A model generated the notes under the pieces. The model saw only the letters and a program-made list of their open reading frames with translations. It was not told the origin of the DNA and ran no database searches. Below, in pieces: positions 36,301 through 48,343 of a DNA stretch of 64,000 bases (positions are counted from its first letter, which is position 1; every line of letters starts with the position of its first letter). The translations under genes and the position numbers were made by a program. The stretch lies in the NCBI GenBank assembly GCA_028023455.1, contig JAQFVV010000229.1:184501-248500 (forward strand), in the 5' to 3' direction. The DNA is from Epiperipatus broadwayi (Eukaryota; Onychophora; Udeonychophora; Euonychophora; Peripatidae).

Positions 36301-37057
36301 AAGGACTTACATTAATAATTCCAAGGAAATAATTCATGTAAATTTTTTTACTCATCAACACAAAGAAGAATTATTAACTGGCTGATGAAACCAAAAAAGA
36401 CCACACACCTTCTAATCTATAGCAGATAATACTAATTCTAATAAATATTAAGCGATACAAAAAGATGTGGGGTAGAAAACTCACTAAACATCATAGATGG
36501 TAGGCTTCCAGTCATATGCCTATCTAATAATATCAGTAATGTATTCACCATCACCAGAAGGAGACAGTATTTAGTAGGATCATGGAAAAAGAAGTAAACA
36601 AAGAAATATTACCTATATACTGGCAAGTCATCAACCAATTACCTAGAAGATGACCAGACAGGATGACAAGACAACATCAAATGGATTACCAACTCCCAAG
36701 ATCCACGAATTTTCCTAATCTAGAAGGAATCAGCCATCTTATCATCTGTGTATCCACATGCTGAAGAATAGCTAACTATATGTACTAACGATTTCAGTTA
36801 TTCAAATTATATATGTATCATGTAGAATCCATTTTTTGTTGTATAAATCTTTGTTGTTGTTTTTTTTTATTAAAAGAATTGATGATCCAGCCCTATAATC
36901 ATTAATGCAACAAGGTAGGGGTAGGTAGCATGAAATACTAATGGATAATCAATCTGACTTGCATGGCTCATAATTAAGAAATATTTGCAAGTTAGAGATT
37001 TATAATCCATATTTAATTAATAGATTTATCAACATTACACTATTTATAGTGTTTTTA
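33361..37057. other. AT-rich stretch without recognised gene
   Basis: No frame above 75 codons, no RNA gene and no repeat partner that I recognise. The less AT-rich block at 36350-36770 has stop codons in every frame I checked. Confidence 0.45.
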
Positions 37058-37328
<271 letters not shown>

Positions 37329-37684
37329 TAAAATTATAAGATAGTATCTTTAACAACACCCATCACACGTTTGATTTATCTTTATTCTTGGGGTAATGAT
37401 TATTGAAGTATTAGGAAAGTCTATGCTAATACAATGAGCAATTAGTTCACAATTAAAATCTTTATTCACATTTTTATCAATAAAACCCACACAAATATGT
37501 AATTTTTTTCTAATTTCTAATCACAAAGCTACTAATACTATATATAATAACAATTATTATATATATAATATTAATTATTTTTATTCATTTTCTAAGTTGA
37601 CATATGAATGTTTAATGTGATCAACATTTAGATTAGATTTTATTTTTTATTAATATTACATATTATTTAGTGATGTTTAGCTTA

Positions 37685-37748
37685 ATTATATATATATATA
37701 TATATATATTAGATTTTAGAAATATATATATATATATATATATATTAG
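37685..37748. repeat. Tandem duplication of an (AT)n-plus-acceptor block before the exon
   Basis: The string TATATTAGATTTTAGAAAT occurs at about 37706-37723 and again from 37741, each preceded by (AT)n. Only the second is followed by open coding sequence, so the splice acceptor and exon start have been duplicated together with the AT tract. Confidence 0.7.
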
Positions 37749-37874
37749 ATTTTAGAAATTATAAATAAATTAAAAAAAGAAAATGAAGAACTGCTATCTT
37801 TACAGAAGAAATTTCAGAATCAATTATCTGAGTTAGAAGATCGGCAGAACAAATTTGAACAACAAATGACCCAG
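37749..37874 (+). CDS. Putative host-gene exon encoding a coiled-coil segment
   Basis: A 126-nt segment, 42 codons, open in phase 0. It is flanked by a TATATTAG acceptor and a GTAAAA donor after CAG. It encodes charged heptad-like sequence (LKKENEELLSLQKKFQNQL, then SELEDRQNKFEQQMTQ) with Leu/Ile spacing typical of a parallel coiled coil. Codon use is richer in G and C than the flanks. An alternative acceptor TTTTAG at 37754 would shorten it by two codons in the same phase. A downstream partner could be 48160 or 53380. I do not recognise the protein. It could instead be an exon-like chance frame, but the match of phase, splice signals and composition argues against that. Confidence 0.6.
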
Positions 37875-38145
37875 GTAAAATCATTGAAATTAGCTTATAG
37901 TGGACGTTAATCATTATTTGATAAATTTTAATAAAATATAAAGGTTAGTTCATCATACAAATTTATAATGAGATGTAAAATTGAGATGCTAAAAAGTTAG
38001 GATAAGACAAGCAATGATAAAGTATCACTAATTTCTATGACTTGTTTTTTACTTGGTTGTAATAAGTTGTTGCCAAAGTAAATCAATCAGCCTTTGGACA
38101 AAATCTTAACACACATATAACTCAGCTGAACATATTGAATAAACT

Positions 38146-38149
38146 TTGG
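38146..38149. repeat. 4-bp target-site duplication, left (gypsy)
   Basis: TTGG, repeated at 42802-42805 immediately outside the other LTR. Confidence 0.7.
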
Positions 38150-38689
38150 TGCAGTATTTTTAGGGAGCTAAAATTCAACTGAAATTGCATAAATAAGTTT
38201 GGACTCATAGAGAGTAGAGGTTTATAACTTAGTTATTTTATTATTATAGTAAACAAAAAGCATTTATAATATAAAATTAAGATACAAAAAACCATGGATT
38301 ATTAACATTACAATTGCATTATCAGTTATCCGATGATACATCAGTTTTATTATTTACGTGGAACTAAAACTAATGTTACATCAGTTTGATTATTTATGTG
38401 GAACTAAAACTAATATAATCCTTTTCAATTATCTCATATTGATACAGTTCATTGTATTTTAGCTGTCCTTAGATTACAACTATTTTGTACAGGTTGTAAA
38501 CTCCTTTATTTGTTTTACTTTTAGGCTTACAGCCTTAACATGTCCACTCATTAGAGAATATGCTAATCAGCAGGAAAAAACAAGTGAAAAATGATCTTTT
38601 TCTACTTCACTGTTTTCATCAAGGCTTCTATGCTAGCCACCCTCTCTACTCATTATTGCTAGAGTTAATCAGTCTTACCATTCAGTGCA
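38150..38689 (-). repeat. Gypsy 3' LTR (540 bp)
   Basis: Begins TGCAGTATTTTTAGGGAG and ends CATTCAGTGCA on the plus strand. Longer than its partner by about 50 bp because of a tandem duplication at about 38338-38411 (the block GGAACTAAAACTAAT occurs twice). Confidence 0.85.
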
Positions 38690-38700
38690 CCTCCCCTCAT
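38690..38700 (-). promoter_or_regulatory. Polypurine tract of the gypsy element
   Basis: The minus strand reads ATGAGGGGAGG directly before the 3' LTR. This is the expected position of the plus-strand DNA primer. Confidence 0.7.
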
Positions 38701-39199
38701 TCTAAAACACAGTCTTTTAGCCTGATTGATAGTCTGCATTCTCGTGAGTTTCTGAGAACAGGTCTCTCACTTTCCTGGTCTGTTTGATTGTGTGCAGAGT
38801 TTGTGGAGTCTTTTCTTCTTTGTATCATACTTAAGGTCTCTGGTTCAATAAGAAAATTTTTTCTTGTGGAATTCATGGTAGCATTTTCCTTTCCTCCTTT
38901 GTTAAAGACTCCCACTGGCAAGCAGATTCAATAAGAGTCTTGTTATTATCTAATGGTATAACTGCCACCATTCTTCTTATGTGGTTTACATGTCTCCCAA
39001 TATTATATGATAAATAACTCTAGACACTGGATTTATAATAATTCCAAATGTCCACTTCTTCTTTATAATGTTTTGTACCTAAACTAGTTCATCCCTTCTA
39101 AATTTTGGGAAATGTTTATGAGTGTTCAGGTAGATCTCTGAACCCTTTCAGTCCTTTCCTCCCAAGGCATAATCATTGACATTATGGCAAGTCCTGCTG

Positions 39200-42100
39200 A
39201 ATAGTAGGTCAGCAAGTGATTTCCCATTATTTGATTGAGATTGGAAAAACATGATCTCCATTAATGCTTCATCCATTTTTGTATAGCTTGTTTTCTTACA
39301 ACCTCTTTTTTAAACTTTGGACTACCTTTTTGGCCAATCCATTTGAGGCAGGATGATAGGCAAGTGTCAGAATATGTTGAACCCTCTCTTTCAGACAGGT
39401 AATTTTCCAAAATTTGTAGATGTAAAACCCACCCCATTATCTGATACCAGCATATTCAGAAATTCATGTCAGGCAAAATTTTTTTGGAGAGCCTTTATGG
39501 TATAATTGGCATCAGCTGATTTGACCAAACAATATTCAGTCCAATTGCTGTAAGAGTCACCAACTGTTAAAACCAAGTGTCCATTTATAGGGCCCATGTG
39601 GTCAATATGAACATGCTCCCAGGATTTATTAGGCTCAGACCAAGAAGTAAAAGTTGGCCACACTTAGCAATTATGACATTGCTTCACCATTCTCTCAATC
39701 TCTTGGTCAATATGCAGCTACCACACATATAATCAAGGTAGGGCCTTCATTCTTTCTATCCCAAGGTGTTCAGCATGAAGTAATTTTAATACCTTTGAGC
39801 ATCCCTCCATAGGTATGAACACTCAATCTGCTCTAGTGATGCAATCATTACAGATTGACACATACTGACAAGCATTCCACATAGTTGTATGTAGAATTTT
39901 TGGGTGGTGGTTAACCATCCTTTTTTGATCCACATTTTCAGCTGGGGCCAGCCACAGTCTCTAAGTGTCCATTCTGTTACCTTGGTACTCTTCAAGGTAT
40001 CATTCAATTTGATTACTTCTAGTAGATTTACCTCCACAAATTTATGTGGCCTATCAGCTTTTAATAGTAGGTGTGATAGAGCATCAGCATGTGATATTTG
40101 TTTTCCTGGTTTATACATTAAGTTGCAGTCATAGGCTGCAAGAATGTTTATTCATCATGACATTCTTTGGCTGCTATAGTCAGGAGTTTTTCCCAATATG
40201 CTCAATAGTGAATAATTGTCCATCCATATGGTGAACTTTTAACCATAGATATACTGGTGGAACTTTTTTACTGCAAAAATAATAGCAAGGGCTTCTTTGT
40301 TCAATTGACTATAGTTGGTTTCAGCTATGTAATTGGATGTTCATGACCATTTATTTGGTGAGAGATTACAGCTCCAATGCCATTCTTGGAAGCATCTGAG
40401 AAGACTAAAATTTCTTGATCACACTGATACTAATAGGCTTTCTGAAGATAATAGATCTTTTGCAGTCTGGAATGTGATCTGTTGTTCGGCCTGCTACTTC
40501 CAGCTTTGCCCTTCATGTAGTAGTATATACATGGATGTTAATTTGTGTGATTTTCCCTTCAAGAAAATTTTGAAGAAACAAAGTAATTCCAAAAAAGCCT
40601 GCAAGTCCTTTACATTTTTTGGTGTGAGAACATTTTTTATGGCCATGACCTTTTCCGGATTTGAGTGTTTACCATTTTGGTTAATTATATGTCCCAAAAA
40701 TGCTATTTTCTTCATAGACAAAATGCTTTTGGTGATGTTAAATTTTAATTCCCATCCACTCCAGTCTAGCACATGCAGTAAGTACACATTCTTTCAATTC
40801 TGTCTCTGACTGAGCATAGATTAACAAGTCATCCAAATTAATTGGTTGATCTTGGATTGAAAGATATTGGGAGCTGCCGTAATTCTGAATGGCAATTTGT
40901 TTCATTGGAAAAGTCTGACATGTGTTCTCAATATTAATATTTTGGCTGTTTTTATAAGTGATTGGGATCTGGTGGAAAGCAAACTTTAGGTCAATTTTTG
41001 CAAAAATAGCAGATTTCTAAAGTGATGCCACCATTTCTGAGCCATTTGGAACAGGATATGCACTTTTGTTTAGGTAATGGTTTACTGTAACTCTATAATC
41101 TCTGCAGGTCCACAAACTTCCATCAGATTTTTCTACTACCACAATTGGAGTGGTCCAATCTGAATCTTTCATTGGTGATAACATACGTTCCTTTATGAGA
41201 CTTGCTAAACTCTCTTCAACTTTGGTTCTGAGTGCAAAAGGAACTTTCCAGGGTTTACACATCACTGGTTGTGCATCTTCAGTTAGTTCCATATTTACTA
41301 AACTTATCCTTAAAACAGTCACATTTTCTTCACACTATATTTTCCATTTTACTGTTTTGATAATTTGGATGGATATGCCCAATGGGTGGAACCAATTTCA
41401 GCCTAGTAAGGGTTTGATGTTCTTTTTGGCTATACACAAAGGTAGGGTTTTGTTTTTGTTATTTAATTTTACTGGAACAAATCTTCCTACAGATTGGTAT
41501 GTTATTATCATTCATGTCCATGGTAATTACATTTGTTTTATCTAGATTTAATTTTGAACTTGTGTGTAGAATTTATTTTGTTCCAGTTCATTAGAGACAT
41601 GATGGATAGTCCTGCTCCACTGTCTATCTCCATTGTGACTTTAGTTTTTATTGTTTTCATTTTATAAACACTTACAACAATATTTTCTTTCTTAGTTCCA
41701 GCTTGGAATTCCATTGTATTTGTTACCATCATCTCATGAGCAATACATTTAGTAACTGCTGTGTTGTAATCAATGTCTATTTCACTGAGCAATAATTTTC
41801 TCAAATTATGGTCGATCATGCCATAGAGAAATTTATCTAAGAGCATGTCATCAAAATCAGGAAATAAAAAGTCTCATGCCAAGGTTCACAATGCAATATT
41901 ATACTCGGAGTAGGTGTCATGTGAGTGCTGTTTTCGCATTCTAAACTGTAGGCATGCGACTCTTTTGGTAACTGCAGGCTGAAAATATGCAGTAAGTTTT
42001 TCCATTAATACTGTGTACAATATCTGTTCTGGAGTTTTATTGTCCACTAATTGTTTGGCAATTTGCAATACATCTGTTCCGACAAAGAATAATAATATTA

Positions 42101-42290
42101 AGACTTATTTGTCATCTTTGATTTTATTCAGCCTCATGTACCATTCCAATTGTTCCATGTATAGGGAACATTCAGCTGAATTTCTGATCTCAAATTCTTG
42201 GATATTTTGTGAAAAAAAGCTATGTTTGTATGAGCTATTTGAAATTGTTTTTTATTTTCTCTCTTTTGTTTACAAAATGATGATCTCCAT
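39200..42290 (-). pseudogene. Gypsy gag-pol remnant
   Basis: In minus-strand order: gag-like pieces at 41886-42068 and 41700-41846 (LLSEIDIDYNTAVTKCIAHE); protease active site EIDSGAGLSIMS near 41620; RT N-terminus at 41017-41322 (CRDYRVTVNHYLNKSAYPVP); RT thumb at 40494-40787 (FLGHIINQNGKHSNPEKV); RNase H end at 39786-40118 (YKPGKQISHADALSHLL); and integrase core at 39469-39663 (HIDHMGPINGH then DSYSNW). No Cys-rich gag zinc knuckle is seen between gag and protease, which suggests an internal deletion. Multiple stops and frameshifts separate the blocks. The plus-strand frames over this stretch are shadows. Confidence 0.88.
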
Positions 42291-42293
42291 TAT

Positions 42294-42309
42294 CCTTTCA
42301 ACTGCACCA
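42294..42309 (-). promoter_or_regulatory. Primer binding site of the gypsy element
   Basis: The minus strand reads TGGTGCAGTTGAAAGG, starting two bases after the 5' LTR. The leading TGG matches the complement of a tRNA CCA end. The identity of the tRNA was not determined. Confidence 0.6.
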
Positions 42310-42311
42310 TC

Positions 42312-42801
42312 TGCAGTGTTTTCAGGGAGTTAAAACTCAGCTGAAATTGCTTAAATAATGTTGGACTCATAGAGGTTTATAACTTAGTTATTTTTTATTA
42401 TAGTAAACAAAAAGCATTTATAATATGAAATTAAGATACAAAAAACCATGGATTATTAACATTACAACTGTGTTATCAGTTATCCGATGATACATGTTTG
42501 ATTATTTATGGTGGAACTAAAACTAATGTAATCCCTTTCAATTACCTCATATTGATACAGTTCATTATATTTTAGCAGTCTTTAGATTACAACTGTTTTG
42601 TTACAGGTTGTTAACTCCTTTATTTGTTTTACTTTTAGGCTTACAGCCTTAATATGTCCACTCATCGGGGAATATGCTAATCAGGAGAAAAAACGAGAAA
42701 AATGTTCTTTTTCTACTGCACTCTTTTCATCAACACTTCTATGCTCACCACCCTCTTTAGTCATTATTTTTAGAGTTTAATCAGTCTTACCATTCAGCAC
42801 A
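42312..42801 (-). repeat. Gypsy 5' LTR (490 bp)
   Basis: Begins TGCAGTGTTTTCAGGGAG and ends CATTCAGCACA on the plus strand. It aligns throughout with 38150-38689, with many substitutions. Confidence 0.85.
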
Positions 42802-42805
42802 TTGG

Positions 42806-45293
42806 AATATGAGTTAATATCAAACATTTTGATCCACTGGGTATCATCAGTTAGGTCAAACCTTACATGATGACTAATAAGATCTTTCATGGCAAATTAC
42901 AGATAAAAAACATCAGAATAGACCATATGGTTAACTATTTAAGATGTGGGCTTAGATGATGAAATCTGTCAAAACAAAATGCATTCCAAGAGCAATTACC
43001 AAAGTATTTTACAATAATTATAGCTACATGCTCCAGTACAGACAGAGATTCATTAATTGTAAGTTACAAAAACAATTATTATGGCAAATAAGTGAAAAAA
43101 TAAAATAAATCTACATAAACTAAAATTATATCCAAGAAATAAGTTTGTGATGTACACTTTTACACATATATGGAAATAAACTTGAAAAATATTTGACACA
43201 AAATAAAATATACTTTCCAACTTTTTACTAACCATCAAACATCCTTTCAGGACTTTCTTATCACACTCATGGCTGCTGTTGAAATAAGATTTAATAATAT
43301 AAATCATACAATATTTCAATTTTAATTAAATAATTATTTACTGGAGCAATGGTTAAGTATGTAACAGTCCATAGGTAGAGCTTTTACTGGAAAGTCATCC
43401 TCCCCACAGCTTGCACAGAATATCACTGAAAAGTTGGTTTTGCAGCAGTGAAAGGTACCTCTTATATTTATGTGGCCCTTTAAAGGCATTATTTTGCTGC
43501 TAATGCACTCATTCATTCACTAAATATCAGTTTTAGTGCATTTTCAACACAATTTTATTATGTCTAACTTGTGCTTAACAGCATTTAACTACCCCATTTT
43601 CATCCCAGTTTGGTGGGTGGTTCAACTATTTCATGGACCTTAAAGGGTTTTATTCCCTCCTAGACTCCTAAATATTTCTCATACTCCTATACCCTGTCAC
43701 TCAAAAAATTGTTTATAAAGTTTTTTGTGTGTTGTTCCAGTTATTTAGACCATTTTAACAATCTTTTCTCTTAGACACCCCTTCCTCTGGAGCTACCAGC
43801 CACCTAAAATTCCACTCAATTTTCTCATTACTCAAATAAAATTATTAGTAACAAGTTTTCCAGTGTTTTTTTTGCATTCTCATCAATAAATCTATTTTTT
43901 GCATTTCAAAATTCTTTTTCTTCATATTACTTTTCATTCTTTCAAACGGTTTATAGATGGCCATTGCCCCTAGCAGAAAAAAAAGTGTAGAGACCTAAAC
44001 TACATGAATTAAAAATTCTCAAAATTACCCAAATTTTATCCAAGCCAAATTTCAAATAAAACCTAACTAAAAGCATCATCACCAAAGAACTTATCTCAAA
44101 GTCTTCATCTCCTTGCCTTCTGGATTTTTCTCCCTTTCAGGCTGTGGTTTGCTAGTCAAAAAGACAACAATATGACCAAGAATAATGCCATTTCAAATAC
44201 AATGGGAAAAACTAAAATTACTCATCTACAAAGAACAAAAATCAGCCTGTTGCATCTAGGCATAACTCTGACATCTCCTCATCCACCCCTGAAACCTCCA
44301 AAGACATTAACATATAGCAACTCCTCCAAAGTTTATATCACATATGGATATTCCTACCAATCCACCAGGCCAACCAAGCCATCAAAATTGCTACTTACCT
44401 AAGACTCTTCTTTGCATGGACTACACACCCTTTCCATATCCCCTTTCCATTTCATATGTATTCCTTTTCCCTTCACCATATTATACTTGAATTTCATTTT
44501 GCCATGTAATTATCTCTTTGTAAACCTTTTTTAATTGTTGTGTATTTTATCTTCATTGAAAAAAAAGAAGTATATGACTTGAATTAGAAGGAAACATAGC
44601 TTCTTTCATTTTTCATTTCTAGTGGTCTCTTTTCTGATGCTGTATCCCTGATAAAAAATAATAAAAAAATTTACTTTTAATTCAGGTCACATTTTCAAAC
44701 AATGTTCCAGTAATATTTAGCAAAGATAAAATTGTAGTGTTAATTGTTGATGTGATTTTTTAAAATTTAATATTATTTTAATAGTAGCACTGAGAATAAT
44801 ATGAATGTACTGAAAATCTGCTTGGAAACTTTTGAAAAATTTAAAAATATATTTTATTCCACATGTTTTTTGAAACTATTTATATTTTTTATTAAAATGG
44901 GATGCACCACTAGGTATAATACTTATAGATATACATTCTCTCTCATGCACTTATATAATAATGGATTTAGAATGCTGGTGTTTATATCACTCATTTTCCC
45001 CGAGAGAGGAAATATTTATAGTTGGCACCCGTTACATTTATGGATAAGCCAACTAACGTATAAATTCGCGCATACATTGACATTCATTACAACACAATTA
45101 TAGAAATGCCAGTAAAAACAGTGACTTTCCCCACTTATGAAAACTCAAGGTCAGGTTATTTACAGCAATATGACTATTATATAGAAAAAAATATTGGCTT
45201 AAGAATAAAAACGATTATATTTTTTACTAAAAAATGTATTTAATCAATATCAAGGTTGTTAACATGCTGTTAATATATAACAATACACAGTAA
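42806..45293. other. Non-coding stretch, moderately AT-rich
   Basis: No family recognised. The block at 43560-44450 is more C-rich and has a 76-codon Pro/Thr/Ser-rich frame at 44172-44402, but with no motif and no splice signals. A poly-A-like AAAAAAAAGAAG at 44558 could mark the end of an old retrocopy. Confidence 0.4.
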
Positions 45294-45385
45294 CGCCCTA
45301 TATGGCTTAGTTCAGTGACAGAATGTCAGACTCTAGACTGTGGCAAGTGATGGTATTATAGACCACAATGATTAATAAAAAAAAA
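45294..45385 (+). repeat. tRNA-derived SINE head or tRNA pseudogene
   Basis: CGCCCTATATGGCTTAGTTC, then AGTGACAGAATGTCAGACTC, has the layout of a tRNA acceptor stem, an A box (TGGCTTAGTTCAGTGA against TGGCNNAGTGG) and D arm. It is followed by an anticodon-arm-like stretch and a degraded B-box region (GGTATTATAGACC), and ends in an A-rich tail at 45376-45385. Too degraded for a functional tRNA. Confidence 0.5.
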
Positions 45386-46112
45386 CATTAAAATAAACAA
45401 ATAACAGAAATTTATTATGGTTACATTATAACATACACTATAATTCTTCTCAGCTATTGTATTTTATAATCAGGTAATTTAAAATCAATTCAATCTATTT
45501 ATATATAAAAAACTTTAATGGATCAAAACTTCAAAACCTTAAGCCATTTATACATCCATATAATATTTCCCATTATCTTTCTGAATATCACATTTAAAAG
45601 TAAATTAATAATAATCGATCATTTGATTTATAAATCAATTAGATTTGCATTTTAAACTAAAATCTGTATGTGCGTACATATACGTAACGTGCTTCAGAAT
45701 TCTAATTAGCATAGAGCAATAACATACACACCAACCAAGCAACTTATAATAGTCATTCATATGAATATTATGCATTTTTAATCCTCCTAACCTTCAGTAA
45801 GACACCAGATGATCATCATTGAAGAAATCAGTAATTAATCACATACTTAATTCGGAAAACTTGAAATACATGTAAAAATATAATCGTACAAATAATTACT
45901 AATTCTAATAATACATTACTTCAAAATCTAAAGACTAAGTGTGCAAATTATCGGTAAACTGTAGCTGTACAATTTCAAAATATATTTGTAAGATTAAGGC
46001 ATGTAAAATTTTGAAAATATTTTACTGACTACATATAACTTTGTTAATATTCCTCTTTACTATATAAATGCATCTGTGACACACACTCTCACAAACCCAT
46101 TACATATATATA

Positions 46113-46446
46113 TATGTCAACAGATGGCGTTCTACCAAAAACACCGTCAAGCGTATATTTACATAAACGTCAGAGCATGCATTCACTATCTCTAACTTCC
46201 ACTTTCAGATCATGATTTCAAGCTATTTGCTATCATCATTGAAAGACAGGAATTTTAGAAACTAGATCTAAACACAAACTCTGAGATCTAGTTTCTAAAA
46301 TTCCTGTCTTTCACTGATGATAGCAAATAGCTTGAAATCATGATCTGAAAGTGGAATTAAAGTTAGAGATAGTGAATGCATGCTCTGACGTTTATGTAAA
46401 CATATGCTTGACGGTGTTTTTGGTAGAACGCCATCTGTTGACATAA
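46113..46446. mobile_element. Foldback element with about 157-bp near-perfect arms
   Basis: The left arm (46113-46269) begins TATGTCAACAGATGGCGTTC. The right arm (46284-46446) ends GAACGCCATCTGTTGACATA, its exact reverse complement. The arms stay complementary with few mismatches through GTCAGAGCATGCATTCACTA and the loop-side AGATCTAGTTTCTAAAATTC. The loop is about 14 nt. AT runs flank both ends. It could be a MITE-like DNA element, or a retroelement segment duplicated in inverted form. As RNA it would form a long hairpin. Confidence 0.85.
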
Positions 46447-48159
46447 ATACAAGCGTTAGCAAGTTTTTAACTTGTTTTTTGTTTTTCATATATATATAAA
46501 GAAAATCATAACTTGATAAAAGTAGCCCCCCAAAAAACCAAAATTTTACTAAAATTCTCTTATGATTATAGTTTCATCTATTAACAAATAGACCTTCTCA
46601 AATAAAATTTATTAAGATACAAAAACATATATAAAGAAAAGAAAATAGCTTCCTATTATTCATTTAAAAACAACCACTTTTAATGATCAAAAAACGTTTT
46701 CATGAGATTGCTGGTCTCAGATTCAAGTTTTATCATCGCTGTTTCTTTGACTTAGTCAATTTTTTTTCACATATTTTTGTTTTTTGAACAGTTTTATAAT
46801 GTTATATGATTTTCTGTTTTATTTATAATTACTACCATAGTGTTAAGGGGTATTTAATTTTATGTATCATAACCCTAACAAAATCTAGATGCCCAGGCCC
46901 TAAATGTTGGCCACATACACCATTGTTGACCTTGAACTTAGTCAACATGGGTTCCCAAGCTTAAAACATTAGTTGCTAACTGAATCACAACCCATTCAAG
47001 CACATACTGACATTTAGAGACATATAAATATATATATATATAATATTATGATCAGGCCACTCTTCATCATGATCGCAATTGACTTATTGGCCCAATTATT
47101 AACTATGATGAGTATATTGAAGAACATTATCAGCTTACAGCCTATTGCTGTAATGTTATCTTCACACAGTAATATTTTCTGCTCACCATATGGGTATAAA
47201 CTCACAATACTCAAGTATACTATAATATTTATTAGTTCTGGCAAGACATATTATTAAATACCAAAACAGCAACATTAGCAACTTAAGTTTAAACCTATAC
47301 ATTTTGAAGAGATCATGTCATGTTCAGATTATATTTTGGGATTTTTAAAATTCAGTGATAATATTGCATTACTTAATTAACTTGGTGAAGTGCACAAATA
47401 AAAAGTGAACAAAGGCAGACCAGTTCATAGCTTGATTGAGTGGTATCTATATCCTCTCAAACCATTAGCACTACAACAATCATATTGAAAACAACGACAT
47501 ATATAGTGCACACACATCTAATTATAATGTAAATACCAATACAGCATTTGCACACAAATTAATATAGTTGATAAATAACAATTTACATAAAGATAAAAAA
47601 ATATATACTGAAAATTAAACAGTTTAACGTACTTTAATTCTTATGCTTAGTCCTTTAGTATTTGAATCATATCTTTTTGTCAAAAAAATAAAACATAGTT
47701 AATATAAGAAAATTAACACTTTGTCCATTTATAATGCTCCCTAAAACGACTTTTACTTTATTTTACTTTATTTCCCTTCATGGAGTATTCCATACATTTC
47801 TTTTAGTCACAATTTAAAAATAAATTCTTCAATCACTATTTATTTCTGTGCAGATATATCATTTCATGGAATTTGACAAATATTTCTCTTTTAAATTATA
47901 TTTTCAAATGAGTTTTCATTCACTATTTATTCCTATGCAGATTATAGTCACACTAATTGGTCCAAGTGGTTTTTCTTTTCTTTTAAAAGAAATGTAAATT
48001 TTGTAAAGTTTAATAAACTGGTCATGACATTTCTCCAGTGATCAGTCCGTGGTTAACTTTTCATTCTCTGCCAATTATTTTTTTTTTCTAGGTAAATCAT
48101 AATTTAACTATTTATATATAATAGAGCTATAATGAGAATATGTTTCTTTTTCATGCTAG
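46447..48159. other. AT-rich stretch without recognised gene
   Basis: No convincing frame. The two overlapping frames at 47014-47257 are opposite-strand shadows of each other with no motif. Confidence 0.45.
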
Positions 48160-48219
48160 GTTATGCAGCTAGACATTTCACCTTCTCCTCCCAAAGAGCC
48201 CGGTACAGTTGAAGAATGA
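48160..48219 (+). CDS. Putative alternative terminal exon of the same host gene
   Basis: Follows a good polypyrimidine tract and acceptor (TGTTTCTTTTTCATGCTAG). In phase 0 it encodes VMQLDISPSPPKEPGTVEE and then a TGA at 48217-48219. This would follow directly from the phase-0 donor at 37874. The Pro-rich, acidic C-terminus after a coiled coil is a plausible protein end, and base composition is more GC-rich than the surroundings. No strong AATAAA is seen close by. If skipped, splicing could continue to 53380. A weak donor (CCCG|GTACAG) inside it would change phase. Confidence 0.5.
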   Translation, partial: VMQLDISPSPPKEPGTVEE

Positions 48220-48343
48220 ACTACTTAAGTCTCTAGCAAGCCATTGGTTTAATATTTATATAATGTCCATACAAAAACATTTTTTTAAAACTTTTTAATG
48301 TATATACTCCCTTACCATCTATTAACGGTATCTCTATCCCTCT

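Larger units (their letters stand above)
38150..42801 (-). mobile_element. Full-length but inactive Ty3/gypsy LTR retrotransposon
   Basis: About 4.65 kb on the minus strand with two LTRs (38150-38689 and 42312-42801), each TG...CA, a 4-bp TTGG duplication, a tRNA-complement primer site beside the 5' LTR and a purine tract beside the 3' LTR. The interior holds gag, protease, RT, RNase H and integrase remnants in that order on the minus strand, which is the Ty3/gypsy order. No env-like frame was seen. The LTRs have diverged by many substitutions, and the reading frames are broken, so the insertion is old. It lies in the putative intron between the exons at 37749 and 48160. Confidence 0.9.

Noticed and set aside
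36350-36770. Possible host exon cluster in a less AT-rich block
   Set aside because: Stops occur in all frames at short intervals and no splice-bounded open segment was found.
40333-40809. 158-codon plus-strand frame
   Set aside because: It is antisense to the gypsy RT and RNase H blocks, which carry clear motifs on the minus strand.
41150-41545. 131-codon plus-strand frame
   Set aside because: It is antisense to the gypsy RT and protease remnants and has no motif of its own.
44172-44402. 76-codon Pro/Thr-rich frame
   Set aside because: No motif, no splice sites and no partner frame, so chance is the simplest explanation.
45294-45385. Functional tRNA gene
   Set aside because: The A box is recognisable but the B box and the stems are too degraded, and an A-rich tail points to a SINE.
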